Part shown: in pieces, positions 47,255-58,257 of the stretch
How the letters are laid out: the number at the start of each line of letters is the position of its first letter
How positions within the stretch are numbered: position 1 is the stretch's first letter
NCBI GenBank assembly: GCA_903632075.3
Contig: CAHIKZ030003464.1
Span: forward strand, 381,001 to 445,000
Source of the DNA: Acanthosepion pharaonis
Taxonomy: Eukaryota; Mollusca; Cephalopoda; Sepiida; Sepiidae
DNA length: 64,000 nt
Direction of reading: 5' to 3'
Translations under genes and position numbers: made by a program
The notes under the pieces: model-generated
Database searches by the model: none
What the model saw: the letters and a program-made list of their open reading frames with translations, nothing else
What the model was told of the DNA's origin: nothing

Positions 47255-48190
47255 GCTAGCTCAGATAAAAAATGAAGTATTGCTGCCATATTCAGGCAGC
47301 TGCTTCCCAGTCTTTACTTGCTTGTCTTGATAAAGTTCTAAAGCATCTACACGTCCTTGTGGGTGATGAATTATTTTCAAACCTACAACTCCTTTCCCAC
47401 AGACAAAACATTGCAAGACTCTTGTTGCTCTGTTGCTATTTCCATGGCAGGTGTTCTGATGAGCTACATTCCACAATCCCTACACCCCTGACATTTACAA
47501 GGCTTATGGACATCACATTGAAACACCGGTTCGCATATGATCACTGAAGTTAAGCAACATCAAGCTTGGTCAGTACCTAGATGTTTCAGAATACCAGGTG
47601 CTGTTAGCTTGCATGTGCAGTTAGTGTAATGGATAATGGCTCAGAATTGTAAATTGGAGAGCTGAGTTCAAATTCTTGTTGGGTTTGTTATATTCACTTA
47701 CATGCAAATGTCCTTGGGAATGGTATGAATCCACCTCTTCTCCCCACCAGCTATGGTTTAATTAGTAAAAATTGTATTAGTAAACCATTTATTATCTCAA
47801 AAAAAAAAAAAAAAAGCAATTTTTACTATCTAAAAATATTTTCTGGTTTTAAATAACATGCAAAGGGTTGATAAGCTGTAAAAAATGAATGAATCAATCT
47901 AATCTTTACAACTGGGAATCATCTCCATTCTCTTAGTATTCCCATAGTACAAAGTAAGTTCCATTCGGACAGTTTCTTACCAAGAACTGCTGCTTTGTAG
48001 CAGCATGTTTTCCCAATCACTGCAATCTTGTCCTTTTGAAGTCTGAGGTTAACCGTTATTTTTCCTGAATAGCACCATGAACTTCACTTCTTGCTCTTTC
48101 TTACAGTCATGCAACACCACACTGTAACTCTCTATTTTGAATGGCTCTTGGGCCTTATATTAGGTGAACACTAGTATAAAAAACAAAAAC
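47255..48190 (+). mobile_element. LINE 'D' 3' part, split by a 5S/tRNA SINE
   Basis: The left half (47272-47500) reads YCCHIQAAASQSLLACLDKV, then LLSHRQNIARL and GRCSDELHS...PLTFT. The right half resumes in the same frame after 47904 with FTTGNHLHSLSIPIVQSKFH and SFLPRTAAL. The 3' end GGCCTTATATTAGGTGAACA lies near 48150-48185. Confidence 0.8.
47501..47904 (+). mobile_element. Full-length 5S rRNA/tRNA hybrid SINE, about 404 bp
   Basis: The insertion is flanked by TTTACAA (47494-47500 and 47905-47911). It begins GGCTTATGGACATCACATTG, corresponding to the 5' end of 5S rRNA, and keeps AAGTTAAGCAACATCAAGCT, GGTCAGTACCTAGATG and ATACCAGGTGCTGTTAGCTT. It then joins a tRNA-like unit (TAGTGTAATGGATAATGGCT and GAGTTCAAATTC), a body with GAATGGTATGAATCCACCTC, and the tail TTTTAAATAACATGCAAAGG, GTTGATAAGCTG. 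Pol III promoter boxes of both ancestors are recognisable. Confidence 0.9.
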
Positions 48191-48244
48191 AGCCATAGAT
48201 GTCCAGTTTATATATTTAGGTGTATCTACATTTAGGTATATTTC

Positions 48245-48545
48245 AGTTATGTGCATGCATGATACATGCTTAGGAGATCATGTATCTCTCGATACATGAC
48301 TGATGAGGCAGATATTTTTCCTTGCAGTCGGTTGTCATTTCTTTCTGTAGTAGACCAGTTGCCATCCAAAGCTATAAAACCTGGTCTGTTCTGCTATTTA
48401 CTCATAGCTAGGGGGAGAAGAAGAGGATTTATGCCTGTCTCAAGTGTATTAGCATGTAAGTGCATGTAATGGATTCAACTGGAATTTGAACTTGGCTCTC
48501 TGATTCCTCAATCTGAGCCGCTATCCATTACTCCTCTGTTCTTAT
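48245..48545 (-). mobile_element. SINE 'E', inverse copy with tRNA-like head
   Basis: The minus strand starts near 48540 with GGAGTAATGGATAGCGGCTC (box A), then CAAGTTCAAATTCCAG (box B), and the body that matches 39877-40106, ending near AGATACATGATCTCC. Confidence 0.75.
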
Positions 48546-49334
48546 ATATCTATATACATATAATCCAATATTACTGTATTCGATTTATTTATAACGTGTG
48601 TTTATATAATTTCACCTTACAAGTACAAGACTTGGTTCCAAACATATTAGATAGCACCAACCTATTTTTTTATTTGCACACTTATATTTCCAAACTGAGA
48701 TTAGTTTTATTTGATATTACTATGATATTTTTTATAAAAAATGAGAGTTACCCCCTTGATATTTTGTTTACTTTTGAATCTAAATTTAAATTCAAATAAT
48801 TAAAAAAAAACAATTTTTTTTTTAATTTCTTTAATTTTTTATTTCTTCGCCTTTAAAACTTATGAATTGGAATTATATAATTTTTTATTAGTCAATTCTA
48901 ATATTTTAGGCAACAATAATTAAATAAACAAGTTTTAACACAAAATTTTAAATGATCACTAACGAGAATGCAAAATAATGGTCAGATTGTATTTGCACCT
49001 GAAAATTGCAGTAACTGCATTAAAACTCCGAGTCATGCTATCGACGTTGGCTATTATGTATATTTAGTATTTACTAATATATATTTAGGTATCTCTAAAG
49101 ATTCACTAAAAAATGACTATACATAAAAAAAAATGCCATAAACTTATAAACAAAGTTTTATTGTCAAAATCTTTATATTACAAAGAGGAAAACGAAATCA
49201 AAGGATTTTTTGATTATTATATTTTTTTATGCTTTTTAGAACCTTTGAAATTTTGGTTAAAACTTTTGTTTTCTTGCATCTGTGGGGATCCATAAATTAA
49301 TGTGGGAAATTTTAGCATCTTTTTCCAGTGAAAA
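48546..49334. other. AT-rich non-coding sequence
   Basis: Nothing recognised. Confidence 0.4.
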
Positions 49335-50770
49335 ATACAGATAATTGTTAGATTTTAATGAAATATTTAGGACTTATTCCCAAATTAATTAAATTATTTT
49401 TTAAACATTTCTTTTTTAGAGAAATGTTCAAGAAATTCATTTTTGTAGAACTAAATGTTTACATTAGTTATAAGGACAAATCCTTAGAGAATTTAAATCA
49501 TCAATTTCTTTTTGTAAAACAGGACCTCCAGTTACAGAAGATCTGTTTTGAATTGTAAATTAAAAAAGACAATAATACTAAGATATTTAATTAGAAAAGC
49601 TTTTAATTGCATTTATGAATAAGATATATTATGGACATTATTGTAATGACAAAAGTAAGCAGTTGTAGGCTTTAAGAAAGCTTTATTCAACTGAGAATAC
49701 AAGGTTCACATATAGTGTCCTTTTATAGTCCCAGTAAACAGAAATAGCTCTCTCAAAGAGGGGAGTAAGAAAAGGGGAGACCACTCTTGATTGTTCACAA
49801 CAACTATTGTCTTAGGAAAAAAAATTTTTCAATGTATAAAGAATTTTTACAAGAATTGTTTTCATTTTTTCAAAATTTTAATTAGAATAATTGATAAAAT
49901 TTTTAATCTTTTAAAGTTCTGTATTAATTTGTAGCCATTAGGTGATATTATTATTACATATATTTATTAGTCATAAATGGAAAAGCTCACTACAATTCAT
50001 TCGCCCCCACTCCTTCACACCTCCCAGTATTTGAACAGAATTTTGGATTTTTCTTGTGTGTGTATAAATGTGCCAATTTTTGTAAATATGGATGTCCAAC
50101 ATTGTTAGAAAATAAGAGTGGTAACTATAATAGATTTAAAATTTATTGACAATTTTCTAAGATTTTATCAACAAGTGTCTTTTTAAGAAAGACTATCGTC
50201 TTTCTTACAAATCCAAAGTACTTAAAATTCAATAAAATTTTAGATTAGAATATTTTCATAAATTTTAAAGATACTACTAGGTAGTTAAAAAATTATATAA
50301 AATGGTGCTCATAATTGTATTCATCAAGTAATTTATATAGTTATGAGTCCTGTACTTAAAAAATGCCAACCATTTAAAATATCAACAAATCTACCAACAC
50401 CTCATAAAAACAACCACCTCTGTGTTAAAAAAAATAATTTCCTAAAAGTAATATTTGTTTTAACACAGATTAATTAAAATTTAAAGCAGTTGATCTTCTT
50501 CAAATAAAGTTTCAGAAAAGTATATTTTATTTATGAAAGATTTTTTAATAAAGAGAATTGTTGTGTAGACAGATTCGTCAAAATGGCTGATTTTAGTGTT
50601 TTTTTTTTTTTTTTAAAAAAAATAAATTCCAATCAATTTAAATTCGATTTGAAACACAGGAAAGTCTTTTGCTTATTGGAAATATTAAATTTAATCTATC
50701 AGCTTGAGATTAAAATAAAAGCTTCAGGAAAGATTTTTTATTTTTAAAATGCTTTTTAAACCTTAAGGTA
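49335..50770 (+). repeat. Family G AT-rich dispersed repeat, copy carrying a solo LTR
   Basis: It is colinear with 27425-28735 through at least ten landmarks, from GATAATTGTTAGATTTTAAT to TTTTTAAAATGCTTTTTAAACC. The extra sequence at 49642-49802 is absent from the other copies. Confidence 0.75.
49642..49802. mobile_element. Solo LTR, 161 bp
   Basis: The insert begins TGTAATGACAAAAG and ends GATTGTTCACAACA, giving TG...CA termini. The flanks ATTAT (49637-49641) and ACTAT (49803-49807) are a 5-bp duplication with one change; the empty site in the 27-kb copy reads ATTATTGCCTTATG. An internal CTTTATTCAACTG and TTTTATAG fit LTR signals. Confidence 0.8.
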
Positions 50771-51376
50771 CTTTCTCATATTTAATTTACAAGCTATAGA
50801 TGGTCAATGAACATACTTATTTTTCAGTTGACTATTTGAATAAGTAAAGCAAATATATTTATCTTCAGAGATGAAAAAAAAATATTTCTAAACAAAAATG
50901 TAGTTTTATTTTCAAATTTTTTCTTTGTGAATCATTGCACTTAAAAGAAAAAGAACATTTTTTTTTTTATACTTTGTAGGAATAAGTTTTTAAACAAACA
51001 TGGGCGGGTCATTGAAATATCCGAGTTCTTTCCCTTAGATTTTTTCCTTTTTTTTTTTTTTTTTTAATTTGAAACATTTATTTTGCCATGTAGAACTTGA
51101 ATACGTTTTTATCTATCTTCTACACTAATAAAAAACTAGAAGAAAATAAAAATAGATTAAAAAATATATATTTTAGATTAGGTAATTTGGTATAACATGT
51201 TATGAATATTTTAAATTTTTATTGCAACTTAAATGGAATAAAGAAAAAAAAATCTATATTTAAGCCTAGTAAATCTGTGAAGCAAACCTCCCATTATGCT
51301 AAACTATGCCTGGCCTTTATTCATTTTACAAATCTGGATTAGACTTTTTTTTTTCCCCTAATGCCATTTTAAGTAG
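50771..51376. other. AT-rich non-coding sequence
   Basis: Nothing recognised apart from poly-T runs. Confidence 0.4.
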
Positions 51377-51463
51377 AGCAGTGGTTCTCAATCTTTTTTG
51401 CTGAATACACCCTTTTCACCATATTGTCATAATTTTTCCCAGTTGTATGTGTATGCGTTTGTG
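51377..51463. mobile_element. hAT-type terminal fragment
   Basis: CAGTGGTTCTCAATCTTTTT at 51379 is a typical hAT end. The partner end was not found nearby; the element is cut by the following LTR. Confidence 0.45.
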
Positions 51464-51991
51464 TGTGCTCGCCAGTGGAATGAACAAACCCAAGGTTCAA
51501 AATAACTGTCTAACAGCTTTTATTTGTGGTTGAAAAAAGAGAGTACCAAATAGTGGTATTTTGCAGGATAAAAGTTGGGTTTCCCTGTTAACAAAGTTCT
51601 TCCTTTGAGCAGATGTTTTCTAGAGAGAGATTTCTCCACTTATTCTCATAAGGAATGAGAAACCTGAGTGTCAGACTGCTAGGATTGGTATGTGTCTTCT
51701 GCGGCAAGGGTTGTGAGTAGTTTTCTTTTGGGTAAGTGTCTGAAAGGGAGATTTTTCCGCTTGTTCCTGCAAGGAATAAAAAATCTGAGATAAAGCTGCC
51801 TTATGTCTTCTGCAGCAAGCGTTATGTGGCAGACATAGTGAACCAGAATCGAATGGTAGAAATGGTGAACAGGACTTGCCTTATTCTTGATGAAAGAGAG
51901 TTTGTCTTTGGCTGGTATGTAGAACTTCAATTTGAGAGAAGGCGAGTATGTTGTTCTGTCAAAAGAGATCCTACTTTTTTGTTGTCCCACA
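51464..51991 (-). mobile_element. Candidate LTR of a retrotransposon
   Basis: On the minus strand it starts TGTGGGACAACAAAAAAG and ends GGCGAGCACA, with ACCACAAATAAAAGCTGTTA near the 3' side as a poly(A) signal region. An internal block (GTCTTCTGC(G/A)GCAAG, GAAA(G)GGGAGATTT) is duplicated at about 51640-51760 and 51740-51830. Target duplication was not verified. Confidence 0.5.
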
Positions 51992-52380
51992 AAGAATTGG
52001 TTCATTAGCAACTGGGTATAATATTAGCATGGGTGGATGGAATTGAGGAGGGACATCCGGGTGTGTTAGTGCTCCATTATGAGGTGCCTGTATGTCAACT
52101 ATGTCTATCAATTGGTGATTCCCCATTATAAGTAGACCATTGTGGCGATGAGAGAGGTTGTCTGTTGAGGTACGTCGTACTATACATACAGTTGTGATAG
52201 GAGGAACAAACAACGAAGCAGATACAGGGACAATAATAGTGATAAATACCAAGTAACCAATGTAGAGAGAAGAAATGCCCAATCTGAAATTACATCCCAA
52301 AACAGAGTTGCTAACTTCTTTTGACCACAGGTTATGAGTAGTTCTTCAAGCTTGGCCTTGAAGGTAGCAGCCACTGAATA
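51985..52380 (-). pseudogene. Env-like C-terminal remnant next to the LTR
   Basis: Two overlapping minus-strand frames carry a long hydrophobic membrane segment (about 52200-52290) preceded by a charged region with a Lys/Glu-rich LEELLITCGQKKLATLF motif, then a proline- and histidine-rich tail ending at the LTR border. Position and topology resemble the end of an envelope-type protein of an errantivirus- or BEL-like element. This is inferred from layout only; the copy is frameshifted and incomplete. Confidence 0.35.
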
Positions 52381-52429
52381 GGAAAAATGGAAAAGAGGCT
52401 TAATAGGGCTTGGTCAGCTTTTTTTAAGA

Positions 52430-52900
52430 GTTCTGGGACTTCCAGTTGTTCCCTGCTGATTACTTCTGTTGCTGTATCCAGTATTCATTACCATATACGA
52501 GATTAGATATTATATGCTAGTTCAGCACCATTTTCTTTGTTTCTAACAATATTTTCCTATGTCTTAATACTTTATCTTAGTTTTTGGAAGGAATTTTCCT
52601 TCTAGTTCCTCTTTGGCTTAAAACTCATTGCTGGCATTCTTTCCATTATATTCTCAGCATTTGTCAGTCGAACCACATTTCCATTCCGTGAAGTCTGCTT
52701 TTCATCTGTGAAGAAATTGTCCAGTATTCACTGCCATATCAGAGGACTGATATCATATAGCATTTCATCTTTTATTTGTTTCTAATGATATTTTGTCATC
52801 TCTTAATACTTTGCTTAGTTTCTGGAACACATCTTTAACTATCCCGATGTATCTTTGGATTTGTTTGTCACATTTAACAAACATGAAATTCTTTGATCAA
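52430..52900 (-). mobile_element. RTE-like LINE C-terminal fragments, two partial copies
   Basis: On the minus strand degenerate text gives YQSSDMAVNTGQFLHR then KADFTEWKC-type residues, matching the YGSE.WT...M..RLEA.EMW pattern of RTE-group LINEs. CCAGTATTC(A)(T/C)T(A/G)CCATAT recurs at 52479 and 52730, so a region of about 250 bp is duplicated. Confidence 0.5.
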
Positions 52901-53186
52901 TGTCTTAATAGTCTTGCAAGAATTTACCATATCTAATGTAGACTTCATGAAAAGTGAGTAATATTTATGATTTACAGATTGAAGTATTCCTTGATTGAGG
53001 GATGGGATAAAGGATGTACAGTTTCTTATCAAGAACAATTTCAGGAATATCTATGACAAAATGGAAAAAATTTGGTGTAACCTCTTTTGTCCTTTAGGAT
53101 TTCATTGATATGATATTTTATGTGATTACACCTTTGCATGAGTGTCCTATGTAAGACATTAAACTACATCTGTGTCCTGGGTCAGA

Positions 53187-53620
53187 TGTTAAACTACGTC
53201 CAGCAGCAATGCCTCTGATCAGGAGGTTTTGATGAGCGTGGAACCACCTCTTAATTGCTGATGTTCGCAGGTCCACCCTGACCTGGGGTGGTAGCACCTG
53301 TTAGGGTCCCAGCTATGGGCAAATAGTTAACTATTACCAGCAATACTTTTTTGAAAAAATTATTACCAGCAATACAATTTTGAAGGAAATATATTACCAG
53401 AAACAGATTTTTGACAAAACAAAATATTACCAGCAAGAAAAATTTTTGTCAGCATTAAATAACCCATTGAGGTTAATATATCATAAAACAAAATAAACCA
53501 AACCAATCTAAACCAAAGAATACATATTCTATTCATACGAATCTATCCTAAAAATGTTGTCAACATTAAATAACCGATTGAGGTTGATATGCTGTTAAAC
53601 AAAATAAACCAAACCAAACA
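53187..53620 (+). mobile_element. LINE 'A' 3' end
   Basis: It begins GTCCAGCAGCAATGCCTCTG, includes TGGGGTGGTAGCACCTGTTA and at least four ATTACCAGCAATAC-like units, and shows two successive TTAAATAACC(C/G)ATTGAGGTT ends with AACCAAACC tails (53455 and 53565). Confidence 0.75.
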
Positions 53621-54400
53621 TTTGCATGAATGTCAGGGGAAAGTGAATATTTAAATTTAATTGTTTCTTTTTAGTATGTATTTTTTGGGCATATATTTTA
53701 GCCAATTTCATTTACTTTTTTTTTGTTTTTATCATTTTTATCCTTAAATATCTCACATTGTGATAATAGAAGATCTGCTAAGAATGGTGAAATTCTGTAA
53801 GAACCTGGATGCAAACTTACTGTGGATGATCTAGTGATTAAAGCACTTTCTATACACTTTTGTCTTAGTAAATTGCTTTCTCTTTAATTAAACTCATTAA
53901 TTTCCACTTTATCATTGATTTTCCTTATAATTTATTATTAATTATTTCTTGAAGTACTTAATAATAAATAAAAATTATTAAAAAAAGTTAACAAACCACT
54001 CAATACAATCGCTATAAAATAACCGTTTTCCAGCCCATAATAGTTCTATTGAGTAGCCGTTAGAATAATTTAAAATAACCTTTCCCACCTATAAAGTAGA
54101 AACAGTAGTTTAATTATGCTCACCTGATGGTTCAATTAGGATTGAGGTGTACCTAACAAAATACAGTGTTGTGATTTCATCAATATTTTAGTCAATTAGA
54201 CTTATTCCATTTATTTTATCCAAGTTGCTATCTACCTGCAGAACCGTTTGCCTGACAAATGGTAGTCAAATTTTAACTGTCAGAAGAAACAGGTGGCATC
54301 ATTCCTCTTAAGTGAACTGCTTTTTGATCAGTTCTCACCAAAGTGTATTGGTGATAACATTTAAAATATTCAACCATAAAAGAGAACTACCATTAAAAGA
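53621..54400. other. AT-rich non-coding sequence
   Basis: Nothing recognised. Confidence 0.4.
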
Positions 54401-54552
54401 CAACTTTTTTTTTTCGTTTTTTTTGTTTTGTTTTTTTTTGTTTTGTTTTTTGTTTTGTTTTTTTTTTGTTTTTTTTTTTTTTTTTTTTTTTTTCGTTTTT
54501 TGTTTTGTTTTTTTTTTTTCGTTTTTTTTTTTTTTTTTTTTTTTTTTTTATT
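54401..54552. repeat. T-rich low-complexity tract with G/C punctuation
   Basis: About 150 bases of T broken only by single G or CG, mostly TTTTGTTTTG. It is a probable assembly and polymerase trouble spot. Confidence 0.85.
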
Positions 54553-54559
54553 GGTACTT

Positions 54560-55790
54560 CTCTGTGAGTTAACATTTAAAATTTTTATCAGTGTTCCTCT
54601 TTGTTGATCAAAAGGTTGGCTACTTAAAAGGAATTTTACCCCCTGTTTCTTTTATTATGGTTAATTTCAACAAGTCTCTGTCAGATTTGTTTAAAGAATT
54701 TTCTATTTTACACTTAAACTGCATGCTTGACTCACAAATTTCTACAATTTCTTCTGTTTTTTTTTGTTTTTTTTTTATTATTTTAGCCTTCTTTTTTAGC
54801 CTTCTATATTAATAATTGTTATCACTTTTCTTCTGTTTTCTTCTTTTGAAAATTACCCTATTGTTTTAGAAAAAAACACTTGAAAGATTTTTATTTTTAA
54901 GAAGAAATAATATTTAAAAACTTAGTTTTCAGTAAAATATGAAATTTTTTTTTTTTTTAATTATTTTTTATCACTAAATGTAATATACTTAAATATATAA
55001 AAAACACTAAATTTCCTATTACTAAAATGGAATCTTCTTAGGACTAAATAGTTTGTTCTGATAGTGAACTAACTTCTCTCTATCTCTGTTTCACACTCTC
55101 TTTTCCGTTCTTATTACACTAAATGCATGAAACACCAGAGGGTGTGGTCTTCACTTTCTATTTTCCTTTGACTGGTGATTCTCATATTGTCAATAATCAA
55201 TGAACACTTAGCATTGCTTATCAAAGAATAAATAAAACATCCAAGTATTGACAACCATATAAATAATAAGCATTTATGAATAATAACTTTATACTTATAA
55301 ACATAGAGATGGTTGTTTTGCTGATTATTTCAGTGGCACATTTGCAAGAGTTGCTTATTATGCAATGATTTGTTTAACAATGAAGAAGACACTGGTCCAA
55401 ACAATTCTGTATGTAATAATAATAATAATTTCTCTTCTCAAAAGTACAAAAATTATAATAAACTACATTTAGTATCATTACTAGTGTGTATTTTAAAGGA
55501 CTTTTAATTGTTATTATAAGCTTCTCAGAATAAGATATAAAAAAAAACTGTTTTGGGCCATAGTACTAGAGCACTGGCAAATTGAACAATGCTCCTTGTT
55601 GTTCAAAAGCTGATATTTGTTAAGTGTACAATTCATATGCAAGGAAGCACAAGATATCAATCTGATTGGGTGTGGCACTTACTCCAGAGTACCATGAGTT
55701 TAGCCCTGCATGAAATTTTAAGCTTACAAGATTTCATGAGAAATATATCTGAAGCAAAAAAATATGCTTCACTCTGTCTGTTGGTAGGTG
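54560..55790. other. AT-rich non-coding sequence
   Basis: Nothing recognised; an AAT run lies near 55417-55430. Confidence 0.4.
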
Positions 55791-55794
55791 TTGA

Positions 55795-56365
55795 GTGATT
55801 AGTCACGGTCAAATGCAAAAGAAATAACTGAAATGACCAACAAATAGAATTAACAAAGTCTGCAATAAAAAGAATCAAAGGGGGTAACAATGAAATAATA
55901 TTGAGCAAGCAAGCAAATGATATATGCAAGGTAAATTAACAGGTAAAAAAGCCAAAAGTTCACAAACTATGAATTGGTGTCGACAGCAAGGCCAGTCAAG
56001 TGAATGCAGTGGTCTGGATCAGGGTTATTTACCTCACCTCCCCACAAGGTAGAATGTGGCACAAAGCCTTTTTTATGTGGGGCGAATCCAAGCCTGTAGG
56101 CTTTGCACAAAAATCCTTCATAGACCCTGCATACATGGGGTCAGGCTTGTCTACCTCCCCTGACACAACTCTGCCTTTGTCTGAGTTCCTCTCTGCCAGC
56201 AAGTCAGCCTGAATCGCTTGAATCGGCAGATCTGGACTGGGTCATGTCAAACTGCAAACAACTCTATTTTGTTGGCCAAGAAAATATCCCAGCATGCATT
56301 TGTGAACTTCAACCTATAAAAAGGGAAGGGAAAATGTTTTGCAGTTGTTTCCATTATGAATTGAA
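55795..56365 (+). repeat. LTR-like dispersed repeat, copy 2, with internal insertion
   Basis: It is colinear with 10855-11285 except for unrelated, GC-richer sequence at about 56000-56245. The CCTATAAAAAGGGAAGGG block near 56315 is a stronger TATA-like box than in copy 1. Confidence 0.55.
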
Positions 56366-56539
56366 ATCAACAGTAGGACACTGATTTTATTTTTTTCTTC
56401 TAGTCAACAGTTTCAGTCTCTGTTGCTTGGCGTATAGCATCTCCACTTTTAACAAAGGAAATCAACTTCAGTACAAATAGGCAAAAAAATGTAACAAATT
56501 TCTGCCTATTTGTTGTTTCCTTTTGCTCCCTATTATTAA

Positions 56540-56760
56540 TTTTTGTTGTTTTTTATTATCATTGTTTTGACCTTTGTCCTCTTTATTGCCATATTTACAT
56601 TGTTTTGGCTGTTGTGTGCTCCGACCTTCTTCATATGATTGGAATTTCAAACTGAACCCTTTATTTCATCCACCAGGGTAGATTATCTAGTTCCACATGC
56701 CATGCCTTTTCTAGATATCTCAATTATCTCCCTTTAATTCAACTCTCCAAGTAACAGTCC
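56540..56760 (-). repeat. Repeat 'J' copy
   Basis: It contains TTGTCCTCTTTATTGCCATA, CTGAACCCTTTATTTCATCC and TAGATTATCTAGTTCCACAT like its relatives at 57.4-57.9 kb. Confidence 0.6.
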
Positions 56761-56869
56761 AAACAACAATGTAAATAGTGTAAATAATTACAATACCTCA
56801 TCTCAGAAATATACCATTTTTTTGTCTTAATTTCTCTTGCTTCTTATTGCAACTTTACAGATCTCAATT

Positions 56870-57005
56870 AATACCAATAGTCCTGCTATTTACTCATAGT
56901 AAAGGGAAAATATCCAGCAGGATTTCAACTTGCATTTCTTATCCTTAGGGTCTGTCTTTCTGTGACCTTACTTTACTGATTAGTCTACAGAGGCTAAGCA
57001 GAAAA
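56870..57005 (-). mobile_element. tRNA-derived SINE fragment
   Basis: On the minus strand TTAGCCTCTGTAGACTAATC and CAAGTTGAAATCCTGCTGG are decayed box A and box B elements. Confidence 0.5.
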
Positions 57006-57379
57006 GTCATTCAAAATTTAAACATAGTTTTAAAGGTTGAACAATGATAATCTGGTCATTGTAAGAAAAAGCAAATGAAATTAAGATTAGAGAAATACTA
57101 GTCAAATATTATGCATAATGGCAGTACTTCATCTAAGAAATTCAAGTAAACTTAAGACTACTATATCTTATACTACTGCATGGTGCAAACAAGAGACAGA
57201 AATATAATGAAAAGAAAATTAGTTAAAAATGCAATGGAGTTGTTAGCCTCATGCTCAACCAGTTTTGATCTCACCGATGAACTGTGCTAATCAACCAAAG
57301 AATTTTATTTCACACAAAGAAGATCTCCATTATCAAGAGGTATTGTCATCAAATCCATACTTTTCAAAAGCTGATTGGG

Positions 57380-57860
57380 ATATACACTATTTACATTATT
57401 TGGACTATAGTCCTCATCTTTGTTGCCATATTTGTTACAAAGTTTCGGCCATTGTAGGCTCCAGCCTTCTTCGGGTGGTTGGAATGTCGAGCTGAACCCT
57501 TTATTTCGTTCACTGGGGTAGACTGTTCTAGTTCCACGTGCCATATTTAATGGATGTCAGTTATCTCCTGTTCATTCCCCTCTCCAAGTTCTCCACTGCC
57601 TTAACAGAGTATTGAACTCACACTCTTTGGGTCCTGTCACACTGTGCCATGTGTCCTTGACATAAGTATGGCAACAAAGATGAGGACAATAGTCTGAATA
57701 ATGTAAATAGTGTACATAATACCTCATCTCAGAAATATAGACAGATACTGAAAGGCCGAAACGTTGTAATAAATATGGCGACAAAGATGAGGACAATGGT
57801 CCGAATAATGTAAATAGTGTACATAATACCTCATCTCAGAAATATAGACTGATAGTGATT
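57380..57860. repeat. Repeat 'J' pair in opposite orientations with duplicated end
   Basis: The first copy (57385-57570) reads ACTATTTACATTATTTGGAC, CAAAGTTTCGGCCATTGTAG and GAACCCTTTATTTCGTTCAC. Its reverse appears at 57655-57735 and 57775-57860 (GATGAGGACAATAGTCTGAA, AATAGTGTACATAATACCTC), so two outward copies and an extra partial repeat stand together. GGCCGAAACGTTGT occurs at 57753. Confidence 0.65.
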
Positions 57861-58147
57861 GGGATATAAATTAAAAAAATAAATTTTTATTCATATTTTA
57901 TTTAGTGAGTTTCTTATTATGAAGTATGAAATGCATGATCAACCAAAACAAATTTACTTTTAATGATACTAATTATTTATTTCTCTATATAAAAGCCAGT
58001 GTCACTTGCATTTTTATTCACAAAACATGTCATGTTATTGTTTTAGCCATATGTGATAAAAACCTGTTTAAATTTATGAGCATCTCATGAGAAAGCTGAA
58101 GTATGGATAAGTAAAGTACATTGATCTGAAACTATTCTGTTGAATAT

Positions 58148-58255
58148 GTACTCACTTTGGCAGTACATATACTAAAATTGGAATGATACAGAGAAGATTA
58201 GCATGGCCCCTGTGCAAGGCTGACATGCAAATTCGTGAAGCGTTCCATATTTTTT
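58148..58255 (+). pseudogene. U6: U6 spliceosomal snRNA retropseudogene
   Basis: About 108 bases match U6 snRNA almost end to end: the 5' stem region, ACATATACTAAAATTGGAA, ATACAGAGAAGATTAGCATG, GCAAATTCGTGAAGCGTTCC and a terminal T-run. Compared with canonical animal U6, the changes are mostly C-to-T or G-to-A, several at former CpG sites, as in a decaying non-functional copy. No TATA box is visible about 25-30 bp upstream and no proximal sequence element is recognised. It sits inside a target-site duplication and is fused to a LINE, so it is a retrocopy rather than an active gene. Confidence 0.9.
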
Positions 58256-58257
58256 GG

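Noticed and set aside
47501..47620. 5S rRNA gene
   Set aside because: It lies inside a target-site duplication, is diverged from 5S and fused to a tRNA-like body, so it is a SINE.
54312..54575. Phe-rich and Lys-rich open frames
   Set aside because: Pure translation of a T-rich tract.
58148..58255. Active U6 snRNA gene
   Set aside because: Decayed CpG positions, no upstream TATA/PSE seen, and location inside a LINE chimera with target-site duplication.
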